From Symbiodinium kawagutii (lineage: Eukaryota > Sar > Dinophyceae > Suessiales > Symbiodiniaceae), in contig VSDK01000496.1 in the NCBI GenBank assembly GCA_009767595.1, positions 252,276 through 316,275 of the forward strand: a stretch of DNA of 64,000 bases, in the 5' to 3' direction. The position numbers were made by a program, and so were the translations under genes. This document shows positions 1 to 11,130 of this stretch, piece by piece. The notes under the pieces were generated by a model. That model saw only the letters and a program-made list of their open reading frames with translations, ran no database searches and was not told the origin of the DNA. The stretch's first letter is position 1; each line of letters starts with the position of its first letter.

Positions 1-8
1 TTGGTGAC

Positions 9-480
9 TTGTCGACCAGTGATGTGTTGGTGATGGCTGACAAACCTACTATTTCTAACAAGCATCAATATCGTCATGCTTCTAATATCTCGATTTACTC
101 ATCAGCGGGCACCCCATTTTGTAGATCAGCCAGGGAAGATATCATTAAACACCGCAATTTGCCCAGGGCATTTGCGGGCTTCTCGGCAGCTCAAAAGTGT
201 GATACTTGCAGGGAATCCAAGTTGAAAGCCAAGAGTAGCCGCTGCAGTCGCCATCGTTAAGATGGTATCTCCAAGTGGATCAGCTTGGGATTTAGGGGCG
301 GCAAACCTGAAAAAAAGCCATTGTGAGCCAATATTAGCCAGCATTGACCACTGGCATCTCCAAGCAGATTCTCTTTTGTAATATTTTGCACATGTGTGTG
401 TCTTGGCTATGTTTATTGCACCTCTTGTTCCAAGAAACCCTGGATCCTTTAAAACTGCTCCCCAAGAAACCCAAGCCACT
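9..480. other. Ambiguous open region at left edge
   Basis: Both strands are open here: a plus frame from 9 to 260 ends in a basic, cysteine-containing tail, and a minus frame from 479 to 126 reads as a mixed hydrophobic sequence. Neither shows a recognisable motif, and no good splice site decides between them. It may be an exon cut by the window edge. I do not assign a function. Confidence 0.2.
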
Positions 481-1183
481 CTAGACTTCTAAGCCACTCT
501 TGGATTCTTAGTTTTGAAGTCTATCCAAGCAACCTGCAAATCAAAGATTCTGAGTAGAATTCTTTGGAGCCGGGAGTCATCGCGTCTAACCGTCCAGAGC
601 CCGCGATTTGTCTTGGTCCCAATGAGAGTATCGTATCTTGAAAGTCTCTTTGGCCGCTGTCAAGATACCAGGTGCTGTTCTTAGTTTTCATGTCGCGACA
701 ATGTTGACACTAGTGGCACAAGGAAGCAGAAATAGTGGTATGTCTACATGACTTGCTCTGGGGGTTGTTAGACCCCTTTCCCATCGTCGTTGATGACTAT
801 CTGGGACATCACGCACCAGCATAGCTTGGTTTCTTACGTGCCACGTTGCCACCATTGACCAATCCTGATTGCATTGGATGGGATGCAACATCCAATGACT
901 CATCACAATGTGGTTTAGGGTCAGATGAACAAGCCCTGAGGCTATCAGGCCGATGATAGTTGTTGAGAGGCTCCCAGATACTCCATGTATGGGTAAGGTT
1001 GCCTCCATTTGAGTCTTTTTATCACAAAATGTAGGCAAATATACCATACAACATGATATGGTATATGTTTCCCTACATTTACAGTAACTATATTTCTTTA
1101 CCTACATTGGTATTTACCTACTGGTAAGTTCGGGACTTCAACTCACCCCAGATCCAACGACAATATCGATGGTTAGCGGCTGA

Positions 1184-1317
1184 CCTGGTCTGGGGCCATT
1201 GGAGGATCCCAACGAAGATCCCAATGAAGAGAAAGCTGAGGAATGCGAGGCTGAGAGGGTTGCTCTGCGCTGGTTTTTGGGTGCAAGAGGAGGGGGCCGG
1301 AGAGGGGTGAACAGCTT
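1184..1317 (+). CDS. Candidate acidic exon, unknown protein
   Basis: The plus frame starting at 1184 is open until a TGA just after 1317. It is rich in Glu and Asp in its first half (for example EDPNEDPNEEKAEECEAE) and turns Gly/Arg-rich at the end. The antisense frame looks like a membrane helix only because it is the complement of Glu/Asp codons. Similar acidic plus frames recur at 2.9, 4.9 and 7.9 kb, so these may be exons of one gene, but I could not establish phases or homology. No function is proposed. Confidence 0.35.
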
Positions 1318-2519
1318 CAAGTGACCAACAACTGGCAGGATCACCCTGAAGCAAAGGCCGAATCCGAGGCTCGTCGATGGGTTCGGGTGATGTGCTTCAT
1401 AACACCAACTGAGCCATCCCAAGTCTGTCGGTTTAGGTGCGAGACCAGTTGTTTTGTAGGGGAAAAAACACCATTGATTTTGGATATACCAACGTGCTTG
1501 ATTCTGCCTTGGTTGATCTGTGACAGGTCCGGATTTTTGGCAGATTTCAGCTCCTTACATAGACAGCTGTTGTTGGGTGTTGCTTGGTTCTGCCATGCAG
1601 CAATGTTTCACACCTTTCCAGGCGAAGGACGCAGGTTCTGTGGAAGCAGCACCAGATGCAACCATGGAGGCGCGCCCTGCGGGTGTGATGCTACCAGCTT
1701 TCGATATGGCTTACCCTCACTGACCTGGAAGGGTCTTCCTTTCGGTGGTTACCCTCTGGAAAAGCCACCATTTATTGCTGCTTACACCTAACAACCTTGT
1801 GCCAGAGCGGACGTAGGATCGTGGGGCCCAGCTCACTGCAGGGACCGCCAGGAATAGCGAAGAAGGATTTATTTTCAAGCTGGGTACAAGTGGGTGAATC
1901 AGCAGTTACAAAATGGCGCTAGTGAATAAGGATTGATTGTGTCTGATGATAATGGCTACTGGCCAAGGCGATAACTCCAAGATCATAGGGACCGTGATGG
2001 TTATTGATTGATGATGAGATTTAGTTATGTAATGGTTGACAGTGTCAGTCCATGGTTTAGTAAAGATTTTGCGGGGAATCGATGGCTTTTTGGGACATTG
2101 AAGTAGCTTCGCCCTAGCCGCGACCCCATGAGCTATGGGATCAATGGGTCTGTTGCCAGCAATGACTGCCACCAGGGTGCGTTATGATTTCCATGCAAAT
2201 CAGTTGGCTTTTGACACGCTTTTGACACGTCTTTTGCTGTACCAAATTCATTCAATTCAGAATTCAGACGTGCCTAAAGCAACCAACAATCATGATTTAA
2301 TGACTTCATGATCAAATCATATCAAATCCCTAAATTAGGCCATTCCTTTTTCCCAAACATTTCAGTGTAAAGACCAATTCCAATGATTCGCCCATGCATA
2401 CTTGAAGTTTTATACCTGATGCGGCACGTGGCTTCAGCCGAAAGAAACTCACTGATGAGCCAGATGAGCCAGATGAGCCATGTATATTGGCCAAAGTATC
2501 CCACGTTTTTCTCAGTTCT

Positions 2520-2662
2520 GATAGCGAAACTGCTGCCTTCTTTGCTTTGCTGCCGCTGCGGCAAGGCTGAGGCATGTGCTGAGTTGAAGGAGAGCGGCAA
2601 GTGGAGTCCTCTGGGTATGAGTGAAGACTGCACAAAGCATGGATCACTGTGGGTTAACTCTG
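2520..2662 (+). CDS. Candidate Cys-containing exon, unknown
   Basis: A plus frame with CCRCGKAEAC, followed by a mixed polar stretch up to a TGA after position 2670. It is followed by sequence rich in GGTTAATTG words, which in this window commonly follow exons. A minus frame is open over the same bases. The call rests on residue composition alone. Confidence 0.25.
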
Positions 2663-2902
2663 TGGCTAAATGATGGTTAATTGTTGGTCAATCATGGTTA
2701 ATTGCTGGTTAACAAAAGGTGAGAATGGTTGGTTGATGGTTTGTTAATACTTGATTGATGACTAGGACAGGGTTGATGATAGGGTTGATGATTGTAGTTG
2801 ATTCGCCAAGCTACAACTAGTTTGTTCATCATGTTTTTTAAACACTGGAGTGCCATGGAAATTTTCTTCGCAAACCTGCTGAATGTTCACCTGGAGTAAC
2901 AG

Positions 2903-2990
2903 GCTGCACGGCTGGTGGCGCATTGCCAGGCCGCAGAAGATGAAGGAACCAAAGGTGAAGAGGACCAGCAGAGTTGTCATGGCCGTCGGC
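2903..2990 (+). CDS. Candidate acidic exon, unknown protein
   Basis: After an AG at 2901-2902 the frame reads AARLVAHCQAAEDEGTKGEE and stays open to a TAA near 2995. A second plus frame and a minus frame are also open, so the frame choice rests on likeness to the acidic islands at 1.2, 4.9 and 7.9 kb. It is followed by the 12-bp tandem repeat at 3103. Confidence 0.3.
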
Positions 2991-3102
2991 CCTAAGAGTA
3001 GCGCCCTGGTTAACTGGTCATGTGGCCCGCAGGACACTGAGATGCCTGATGCCAACCAGGCAGTGGCCGCGGTAGTGTGGGGCACTTGACCCAAACTTCG
3101 TT

Positions 3103-3180
3103 GGCTGGTTAGTTGGCTGGTTAGTTGGCTGGTTAGTTGGTTGGTTGGCTGGTTGGTTGCTGGGCCAGTTGGTTGGTTCC
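3103..3180 (+). repeat. Tandem TTGGCTGGTTAG minisatellite
   Basis: About three clean copies of TTGGCTGGTTAG decay into (TTGG)n and (TTGC)n. An inverted, diverged match rich in CCAACTGGCCCAGC and CCAACC follows at about 3200-3275, so the pair could fold as a hairpin. Confidence 0.8.
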
Positions 3181-3413
3181 TTCCATAACATGTAGAGGTT
3201 CCAACCAACTGGAACCAACCAACTGGCCCAGCGACCGACAGCGAACCAGCCAACTGGCCCAGCGACCAACTTTCATCGCAGGTTTTTTCTATAGATGGCA
3301 CATACCCCGCGAGTGAAGCTGGAATGACTGGAATAACTTCTTGGTAGCCAGCTGGTGGGAGGAACAAGACCTCAAAGATGGGCAATTTGTGATGAGAAAT
3401 CAACATAACATAC

Positions 3414-3600
3414 ATGGTGGTTTCTCAAAAGAGGGGAGCCCCAAAAACATCCATTCATAATCATTTTGAGTAATAAACCAACGATTACACTTGGTGTATT
3501 ACCTATTGTTGCTTATCATCCCCTTGTTCACAACCATTATTAACAATTATAGAATATACCAACCATTTTTGAACACCCCTATGGCTTGAGAAACCACCAC
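3414..3600. mobile_element. Degenerate family-B inverted-repeat element
   Basis: It begins with a close match to the family-B terminal repeat (TGGTGGTTTCTCAAAA followed by GGGAGCCCCAAAAA) and ends with TTGAGAAACCACCA. It is longer than other copies (about 185 bp against 108), so it probably carries an internal insertion or is two merged copies. No coding capacity. Confidence 0.5.
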
Positions 3601-3944
3601 AGAAGCCAAATTTTTGGGTTGATCAGTTTACATCCATAGCCAAAGGTGGGTGCTGGCTATGTGCCGGCAACGCTTCCAGTTGTGTGTGTCACAACTCGAT
3701 CCTACGGCAAAGGCAGCCATGGTGGAGAGCTGAAATCTGCCTGAAAACCCTCGCAGTTTCATCCTGCCAGCCTGCGACCTCTGATTCAACCAGGCAAATC
3801 ATCATTTTTAATCATCAGGGCTTCATAAATGATCAGGACCAACCAGGCCTTCATCATTCACCATTCATTTGATCATTTATGAAGCCCTGATTCGGCCTCA
3901 TCACAGGACCAAACATCACCACGAACTGGCTCCTGCGGGGGCTG

Positions 3945-4020
3945 CTTGCCAGGAGCATATCCAGGGCGAATCGGGAGGCAGCTCTGGCTGCCAGTCTTGG
4001 ATTGTTGCTTGGGAGATATG
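3945..4020 (+). CDS. Candidate exon, paralogue of the 4.93-kb island
   Basis: It follows the acceptor-like TTGCCAG, opens with GAG and ends in TGGGAGATATGG, as the island at 4930-5029 does. The preceding bases (GGCTCCTGCGGGGGCTG) also resemble the sequence before that island. It reads EHIQGESGGSSGCQSW and then a short hydrophobic run. It may be a duplicated exon or a decayed copy. Confidence 0.3.
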
Positions 4021-4118
4021 GCGAGCTGGGTCAAGCAGTTAATCAACCAATAATAGCTGGTTTAGCTGGTTAATAATAGGGGATGATAACTAGCAATTAT
4101 AGGGGATATACCAGCTAT

Positions 4119-4244
4119 ATATGGCTATGGGTCAATATTAATCAACCAATAATAAGGGATAATAATCAACAAAACTATAAGGGAAACAATGATTAATGAT
4201 AGGGGAACCAGGGGGACTAAGGGTGAACTGACCCACAGCCATAT
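4119..4244 (+). mobile_element. Family-A inverted-repeat element, copy 1
   Basis: Bounded by ATATGGCTATGGGTCAA at the left and TTGACCCATAGCCATAT-like sequence (here GACCCACAGCCATAT) at the right; 126 bp. The interior has CAACCAATAAT..GGGATAATAA and GGTTAATGATAGGGGAACCAGG blocks shared with the copies at 21.3, 23.7, 34.6 and 43.1 kb. Non-coding, MITE-like. Confidence 0.75.
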
Positions 4245-4478
4245 GGTGAGGCGGGTATAGTTCATGGATGTTTTATCCCTGATTCGGCTTGGTCATATGG
4301 TTTCAGCTCCACTCATGAGCCATGTGTGTATCGTTTCATGATCCCAAGGTATACTTACACACTGTATTGGAAATGGCTATTGATGATCTCTTCCTCAAAT
4401 CATCCATGTTTCATCAAAACGCAGGTATTGAATGAACCAAAATGAATATTTTGCACATCTATTCGCAAATCATCTTTG

Positions 4479-4624
4479 TGGGTATGTGCCAAGCCATAGT
4501 AGTACACCAAAACCACCGGTTTCCTAGTAAATGATTATTTTTTTGTAGCATATTTCACTGTTAATCTGTGAGGGACCCTAGTAGCAAATGGTTATTGGTT
4601 ACCTTATTATGGCACATGCCCATG
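4479..4624. mobile_element. Family-E inverted-repeat element, copy 1
   Basis: The left end TGGGTATGTGCCAAGCC is the inverse of the right end TTATGGCACATGCCCA. The interior matches the copies at 32282-32385 and 50722-50914 (CCAAAACCA..GGTTTC.TAGTAAATGAT). Non-coding. Confidence 0.6.
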
Positions 4625-4929
4625 TACGGTGTGTCCATTGGAGGGGCCCAAGTTTCCTCCGTTGATGCGCGATCCAACGCCGTTGCTGCGGGAGGCATGT
4701 GCCAACGCAGAATCGGAGCTAAAGGAGAGCTGGAGTGGTGCATGAGTGGAATCAGTGAAGGTTGGTGGCTATCAATGTCACTAGTTGCTAGACAAAGAAT
4801 GGTTGACTATGGTTAATTTGTGGTTAAGTGATGGTTAGTTGCTAGTCAATCATGCTTCATTGATGGTAGATCCCATCACCGCGAAGTGGCTCCTGTGCTG
4901 CGTAAGGTGCTTGCCCGCCTGCTCACCAG

Positions 4930-5029
4930 GAGCCTGCATGTGACGACACCAAGGGATCCAAGGGCGAAGTGGACGAAGCGCACGAAGCGGGCGAAGAGAC
5001 TGAGGCAGCGCTGCCACTCTGCGATTGGG
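4930..5029 (+). CDS. Candidate acidic exon, unknown protein
   Basis: After the acceptor-like CTCACCAG the phase-0 frame reads EPACDDTKGSKGEVDEAHEA and continues acidic to LPLCDWE. The residue make-up is far from random and differs from the surrounding low-complexity DNA. It is flanked by a GGGGAGGGGGGGGGG tract at 5035. It resembles the 3.95-kb island and the other acidic islands. No domain recognised. Confidence 0.4.
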
Positions 5030-5034
5030 AGATA

Positions 5035-6350
5035 TGGGGAGGGGGGGGGGGGAAAAAAAGGGGTCAGAACCACTGGTTGATGAGCAATGGTTGATAACCA
5101 GCTTGTTATAGTGAGCATAGCCTAGCAATAACCAGCTGTGGGTTGTAAGCAATGGTGACTAGTGGATGGCGAGCTGGGTCATAGCCAATGGTTGATGAGT
5201 AGTGGCCTATGACCTATTTGGGTGGATATTTCTATGAAAGTATCCAGCCAAAATGGCACTTACATTTTTCAATGATGTTAGATTTGGGGAGAGAAGCTGG
5301 TCAACGATACTAGAGGAGACCAACGCGAATCGGTTGCTTGCGATTGTTGAAATGATGAGGGCTAAATATTGGTGAATTCATGGTTATGCATTGGGAATGC
5401 TAGGACTGCTAGGATATGATAACCAGCAACGATCAATCACTTTGGCTCTTTGGAGGATGTAAACAAAACCGGGTACTGGATATTGACCCAAGTATTGGTA
5501 TGAATATCGGTGTCCAATAAAAAGTTATACAGTAGGTGTATCTATCCAACATAAGAGGTATGTAGGTTGTCTGTACCAGCACTTGGTTTGGTGGATACTT
5601 CGTTCATTGGGTTAGTTGAGCTTAGCTTAGTTCAGTTTGGTTTGGTCAGTGTAATTAGTGTGGTTAGTTTCGTCAGTCACTTAGTTAGACAGTCAGCCGC
5701 TCAGTAAGCCATTGACCGACTTATACATGACAGTTTCTTTGATGGTTTGTAATTTAGCTAGCTTATATAGCTAGCCTAGCTAGCTTAGCTACTTAGTTAG
5801 TCAGTGGACTAGTTATTTACTTGCAGACCTGCAACCCAGGAAATGATTATGGAACTAATGAGCAACGCTGTTTTTCTTGTTTTTTGTTGCTATTCCCCTG
5901 TAACAACTGGTTGACTAAAACAAATGTGCAACATGTGGATGAGATGATAACAAGCGCACTTTTTTGGTTGCGAATTGTTTGGACTCTTCCAATCTTCCTT
6001 CCTATTTGCTACGGACAATTCAGATTACTGTGAGAACACCATTCATTCCCTTAATATTGATTTTTGCCGATGGCAGTTTACTTTTGGAAAACTGTTATCA
6101 ACTATGTGTGTACGTATTATTATGGATCCACAAACAATGACAATTCATAGTCATTCTATATTGATTGACACTCAACTCGTACACAAATTACTTGATGGTT
6201 GATGGTCATTTGATCACTATTTTTTGATTGGTAGTAACTACAGGTAAAAGCAGCCATGATGCAACTGGATCATTGTTTGGTATCAAATATTCAATTGTAG
6301 TTGCTACATTGAGTAAGTATCATTGATGACATTCGAATATTATCGTAGCC
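5035..6350. other. Non-coding, short direct repeats
   Basis: It opens with a G12 then A7 purine run (5037-5062). It then holds repeated GGTTAGT, GTCAGT and TAGCTAGC words, densest at 5620-5815. ORFs near 5821-6202 have AT-rich composition with no motif. I see no gene. Confidence 0.6.

Positions 6351-6394
<44 letters not shown>
6351..6394 (+). repeat. (TTG)n microsatellite
   Basis: An uninterrupted run of TGT/TTG triplets, about 14 units, ends in TTTTACAA. Confidence 0.95.
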
Positions 6395-6649
6395 TACAAT
6401 TATTTTAGATTAGCAATGATCACTATACCAATACTTATTTCATATCAATGATTATTTCAGATTGAACGTGATCACTATGGATGACTATATCTTTGAATTA
6501 TTTTACATGAATTGTTTTTTGATGACTAAAATATCTCCTTCTATTTTTGTCTCTGACATCTACACTTCATCAATGAGTTGCTGGCTCTCCAGGCTTCAGA
6601 TCCGACCGTGGCCGAGGCGGGAAGCAGTGGAACAAAGAAGCAGTCGTCG

Positions 6650-6776
6650 CAGTAGTAGTAGTGGTGGTGGTGGTGGTGGTAGTAGTGACTTTAGTGATAG
6701 TGGTAGTAGTAGAAGTAGTAGTAGTAGTAGTAGTAGTATTAGTGGTGGTGGTGGTGGTGGTGGTGGTAATAGTAGT

Positions 6777-6861
<85 letters not shown>

Positions 6862-7020
6862 AAGTAGAAGTAGAAGTAGAAGTAGTAGTAGTAGTAGAAG
6901 TAGTAGTATTAGTAGTAGTAGTAGTAGCAGCAGTAGTAGTAGTAGTACAAGCCGCAGCAGTAGCTGTTGTAGTTGTAGGTTTAGTTGTAGTTGTTGTTGT
7001 ACTTGTTCTTGTTGTTGATG
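6650..7020 (+). repeat. Long GTA/GTG/TTG trinucleotide tract
   Basis: About 370 bp built from AGT, GGT, GAA-GT and TTG triplets: (AGT)n interrupted by (GGT)n and (AGA)n, passing into (TTG)n. All frames are open because of the triplet periodicity, giving poly-Val/Ser or antisense poly-Leu. I treat these ORFs as artefacts. The region is a candidate length polymorphism. Confidence 0.95.
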
Positions 7021-7187
7021 ATGTTGTCGCAAATCAATTCCAGCTGGCTTGCTGATGTTGTTTGGGAATTGCTATTGTCATTTATATATTGCCATTTGTC
7101 GAACAGGAATCGTGGGCAAACAGTCATTCATTATGCCATGTTAGCAGATGATCGCCGCTTCCACTGCTCCGATGTTAAGAGGAAATG

Positions 7188-7930
7188 AAACTTTCTGAAA
7201 TATAATCTGAGATGCAACTCGTCCTCCAACTCCGAAAAAGATTGATAAAGTGAACTCCATATCATGGTTCTTAAAGTAGGGATACCCACAATCATCCAGT
7301 TGTATATTTATTGTTAGTAGTAACTAAACCAGTTTTGAGATAATTAGGAATCCCAGAAATTGATAGTTGGCTACTAGAAATTACTGCCAACAATGATCAA
7401 TCAGCTGGATGATGTGGGGGTACTGCAATTTTACATCTTGGGTCCAGCTGCGGGAGAGATGGTCTATCTTGGGTCCCTCTGAAAACCCGTTGAATATTGA
7501 AAGCCACATTGCTGAGAAAACCCGGTTTCAGGGATGTCTAGTGAATGCACCACCCACTAAGAATTCACTTCACCACCAAATGAATATCAATTGACCACCA
7601 ATTATGCATTTAACATTAATGGTGATTACTAATCATCAACGCACACAATAGATTCAAACAATTATATAACAATCATCAACTTCGCCGATCATCAACCACC
7701 AATTTGACATGAAATAACCATCAAATAACCCACCAATTGAACATGAATTAGCCATCAACTTAGCCAGCACATTAACCACCCATTGGACATGAATTCACGT
7801 CAATTTAACCATCATTTTTTTTTGCAGGCCATTGAAGTTAACCATCATTAACAATCTAATTGACCATCTAATTAACCATCATCAACCATTGAAGTTCTGG
7901 CCCTCCAATTGGATTGGGTGACTTCGGCAG
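7188..7930. other. Non-coding; C/A-rich flank of next exon
   Basis: From about 7560 to 7900 the plus strand is dominated by CACCAATT, AACCATCA and CCATCAACC words. In this window such blocks lie just upstream of plus-strand exons. No coding evidence. Confidence 0.5.
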
Positions 7931-8016
7931 CACCAGCTCTGGAAGGTAGAGCAAGCCACCGATGCTGGCACTGGGGATGCAGATGCTCCAGAAGACCTTC
8001 AGGAGAGGTGGGGAGA
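7931..8016 (+). CDS. Candidate exon, unknown acidic protein
   Basis: It starts after GGCAG at 7930 in phase 0 and reads HQLWKVEQATDAGTGDADAP, then EDLQERWGE, up to a GT donor candidate (GTCGAT). The upstream in-frame TGA shows that it must begin at a splice site. A CCAT/AACC-rich block precedes it and a GGGGATAGTAGATG-rich block follows. The strand and frame look convincing, but the product is unknown. Confidence 0.45.
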
Positions 8017-10160
8017 GGTCGATAATAAGGTGATAATCGGGCGAGAATAGGGGATAGTAGATGACAATAGTGGATAGTACTAGGGGATAATAGATGATAG
8101 GGGATATAGCACCTATACCAACAGCTAACAAGCTGATTGATGGTTGATCATAGATGATAATAGGGGATAGTAAGCAAGAACTGTCGGTTTATAGTGATTA
8201 ATGATTGATCATAGGGTATAATCACCAGCAATAATTGGGGATATACCAACTGACAGATAATAAGCTGGTTTATGCTTGATAAAGGTGGGGATAATAGCCA
8301 ATGAGACTCGGGGGTATATGACCATGGCTATAGGTCAATATTGACCATGCCAAGAAATGTAGATACACCTCCCAACAGTTGGACTAGTTCGGACTTTTTG
8401 GGGAATTTCACCAGGGGTACAGGTGTGGCAATGGAATGGTACATGGCTGCGATGGCGCCATGGCATGGTTCACCACAGTTCAGTGTAGAGAGGTGAAAAC
8501 TCCAATCATTGAAGCAGCAGTTCTAAGCTCATGAGATTGATCATGAGGGGATTTCGTGACACATTGAATTGTGGTCTTGACTGCCAGCGTGGGATGGGAA
8601 AAAAGCGAAAACGTGTAAACATCTAGACAGTAGTAGTTTTTCATGGGGTTTTCATTGTGATCCTCAGGAAGAGTCATGTTCGGTCATGATGATCAAGTAA
8701 GTGGTTGTTCCTACTTGTTGATTGTGTCCTCATCCTAAGGAAAAGTCATGGATCCATTGGTAAAGACAAAAGCTGACGGTTTCCTGTATTTTTTTGATAA
8801 AGCTACAACTGTTAATAGCTATTTGAAGGCTATTTGAGAAGAGGAAAAGGCCGTTTGGTTTTGATAGATCCAACCATAAATGGCTTTTGATGTAACATCA
8901 AAATTTCGGGGGTTTATTCACAGCTGGATGTACCATTGGTTGATGTAACCCAAGGGCGGTCAATGTACCCAAGCTTCATTTACCGTTTCTTCATTCTACC
9001 AAATCTGTGGGGTCTATTGACAGCTGCTTGATTACCAGTTGGTAGGTGACTGGCGAGCTGAATAGACAACTATCAATCCAGACGGTTAATAACCAAGCTG
9101 GTTTATTACCATATGAGCATATATGAATTAACCAGCCGGTTTATTGATCCAACTGTAAATGAAAAGCTTACTGACCGAATTACCTCTGAATTTTGTTACC
9201 AACATACCACTATAACTAATCCAGCTGAATGAATTAACGGTTGGTTTTTTCCCAGTGGCGAATCTACCCAGTGGATCAATTTAGCCACCAACTGGTCAGA
9301 CCTCGCGCACAGGAAAAGGCTTCCATCGGTGGTGCATGACGAAACGCGGAAAAGCGCGATGTTAGAATTTGGTGTTGGCAGCCGGGTTTTAAGAATCAGT
9401 GCTTGCTGCAGAGAATGAAGTGGTTACCTCATGGGTTCATGACGAATAACGGCTGGTTGACTAGCCTGGACGAGTGGTTCACGAAGCAGTTTGTAGCTAG
9501 ATCATGGTGCATATCATGATAACGATTGGTTTCTCTAGTCATAGGGTCCCCCCAATCATCCTTTATATCAGTCATTTTTTTAGGTGGTCCCCTAAGGCTC
9601 GAGAAACACCCAACCAGTCGCCGACTTGATCACTGTTTTTCCATCCCTGGCTTGCCATGTGGGTAGCCACAGTGACAATGGATGTCCTCAGCAAGTGATG
9701 ACGCAACACGTGGCCAACATTTGCCGGCAATTTGTGGACATACATGAGATGTATGTATATGAATTGGAGTAATTATATTTCTATGTTTGCTCATTCACCA
9801 CGATCTTTGGCAGTGTCATGTTTGATGTATTGTTGCACCAATCATCGTGATATCCGTGATATATCAATCCATGTTCATTGATATTATTGACAATGACATA
9901 CTGGCGCAGCAATCATTATCCATCATTGTCATTGTAGTCATGCTGGAGTAGATAGAATATCCTCCATCTTCAGCATTCAAATCATTTACCCATTGGAAAT
10001 GGTTCGATATTCTATTCCAGGATGCTTGTAACTCGTTCCATCATCATCATCATCATCCGTTGTTAACCACTACTAACCACCAAATACGTCTTCCACTTAT
10101 CATTATTACTAACCACTACTAACCACCGTTATTAACCCCTACTAACCACCAATTCACCAT
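8017..10160. other. Non-coding, partial inverted-repeat elements
   Basis: This stretch holds GATAATAGGGGATA-rich repeats (8018-8320), a partial family-A end near 8322-8345 and a family-B-like element at about 9525-9612 (GGTTTCTC .. GAGAAACACCC). From 10020 a run of ACTAACCACCA words leads up to the next candidate exon. No gene seen. Confidence 0.5.
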
Positions 10161-10162
10161 GG

Positions 10163-10273
10163 CTTCCCAGCATATCTTTGGACCACATCGACGATGGGTT
10201 CCGGAGCGCGTTCCGACGCGCCTACTGTAGCGCTCGGCTGCCACACTTCCCATCGCTAGCAGCTGCAGTGCTG
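10163..10273 (+). CDS. Candidate exon, unknown protein
   Basis: The plus frame after CTTCCCAG reads HIDDGFRSAFRRAYCSARLP and continues to LAAAVLG before a GGTCCGTG donor candidate. It sits between a TAACCACC-rich block and a GATGATCATGAACGATC-rich block, the usual setting of exons here. A minus frame is also open. No motif recognised. Confidence 0.35.
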
Positions 10274-10691
10274 GGGTCCGTGTGTTGGGCCCCTGGGGAT
10301 GGGGCCCAGGACAGATGGCGCAGGTGGTCATCAGTGAGATGTGACCATTCTTGTGAACAATCTTGACTTGCATCATTGTGAATGATCATAAATGATCAAG
10401 GATGATCATGAACGATCACTGTCACCGTTTGAATGACCATTATCGATGATCGTCATTAATGAGAATGATTAGTCATGGTTGTTTGTTTTGAGAAATATCG
10501 GGAGCCATTGTTGAGCATCATCGGTAAGCATCAATGATGCTGTCATGGCTTTCAGGCATTTACTGAAGCAGTCACTGTTTCTAAAAGGGACCGGGGCTCC
10601 CAAACGTTACAGGTTGTGTTTAGGTTGGCTATTTCACTCCAGCTATGTCTACCATTAGCCTGGCAGTTACACTACTGATAAAACAACTTAG

Positions 10692-10827
10692 CCAATGTTT
10701 GGGGCCTCCGCCTCGTAGAAGATCATGCTCGTGACAACCTTGCGAAATCTGCACCAACTGTCCGGGCGCATGGAGCGGTATGCACTCAGAAAAGCAGAGC
10801 GAACCGAGTAGTTGCCACGTGGGAAAG
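10692..10827 (+). CDS. Candidate exon with good splice sites, unknown
   Basis: An in-frame TAA at 10679-10681 and the acceptor AACTTAG at 10691 fix the left edge; a consensus-like donor GTGAGA starts at 10828. Between them one plus frame is open, reading ANVWGLRLVEDHARDNLAKS and ending VVATWE. The length is 136 bp. Codon make-up and both splice sites support a true exon. No domain recognised, and the partner exons are not established. Confidence 0.5.
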
Positions 10828-11014
10828 GTGAGACGTCCTTGAGGTGAACGGGTCAATCAACAGCTAAGTTTGTAGCTTGACATGTTTTTTTTTGTTTCAG
10901 TTCTATCAGGGAATCAGCATGAACCAACCGATGAACATGCTCGGATTGTGCACGTCACAATGTGATGCAAACAGTAATGCAACGTGCAACGCACTTCACT
11001 TTTTTGCACCGTGC

Positions 11015-11130
11015 TGTATGTATGTACGTTTGTATGTATTTACGTATGTACGTATGTACGTATGTAGGTATGTAGGTATGTAGGTATGTAGGTATATAAT
11101 GGTATTTAGGTATGGAGCTATGCATGTATG
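11015..11130 (+). repeat. (TGTA/ACGTATGTAGG)n microsatellite
   Basis: Degenerate TATG tetranucleotide array with alternating TACG, TAGG and TATT units. It produces the spurious Tyr/His/Thr antisense ORFs. Confidence 0.9.

Noticed and set aside
1118..1422. Minus ORFs with a LAFLSFLFIGIFVGIL-like helix
   Set aside because: Complement of the acidic plus frame at 1184-1317; no splice or start support.
3103..3180. CRISPR-like array
   Set aside because: The 12-bp units are contiguous without spacers, as is the 57586 array; both are ordinary minisatellites.
2762..3415. 217-codon minus ORF with an apparent membrane helix
   Set aside because: The hydrophobic stretch is the antisense of Glu/Asp/Lys codons in a plus frame, and the rest is the complement of the TTGGCTGGTTAG repeat.
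6462..7055. 197-codon Val/Ser-rich ORF and antisense poly-Leu ORF
   Set aside because: Both are products of the trinucleotide repeat, which keeps all frames open. No non-repeat coding signal.
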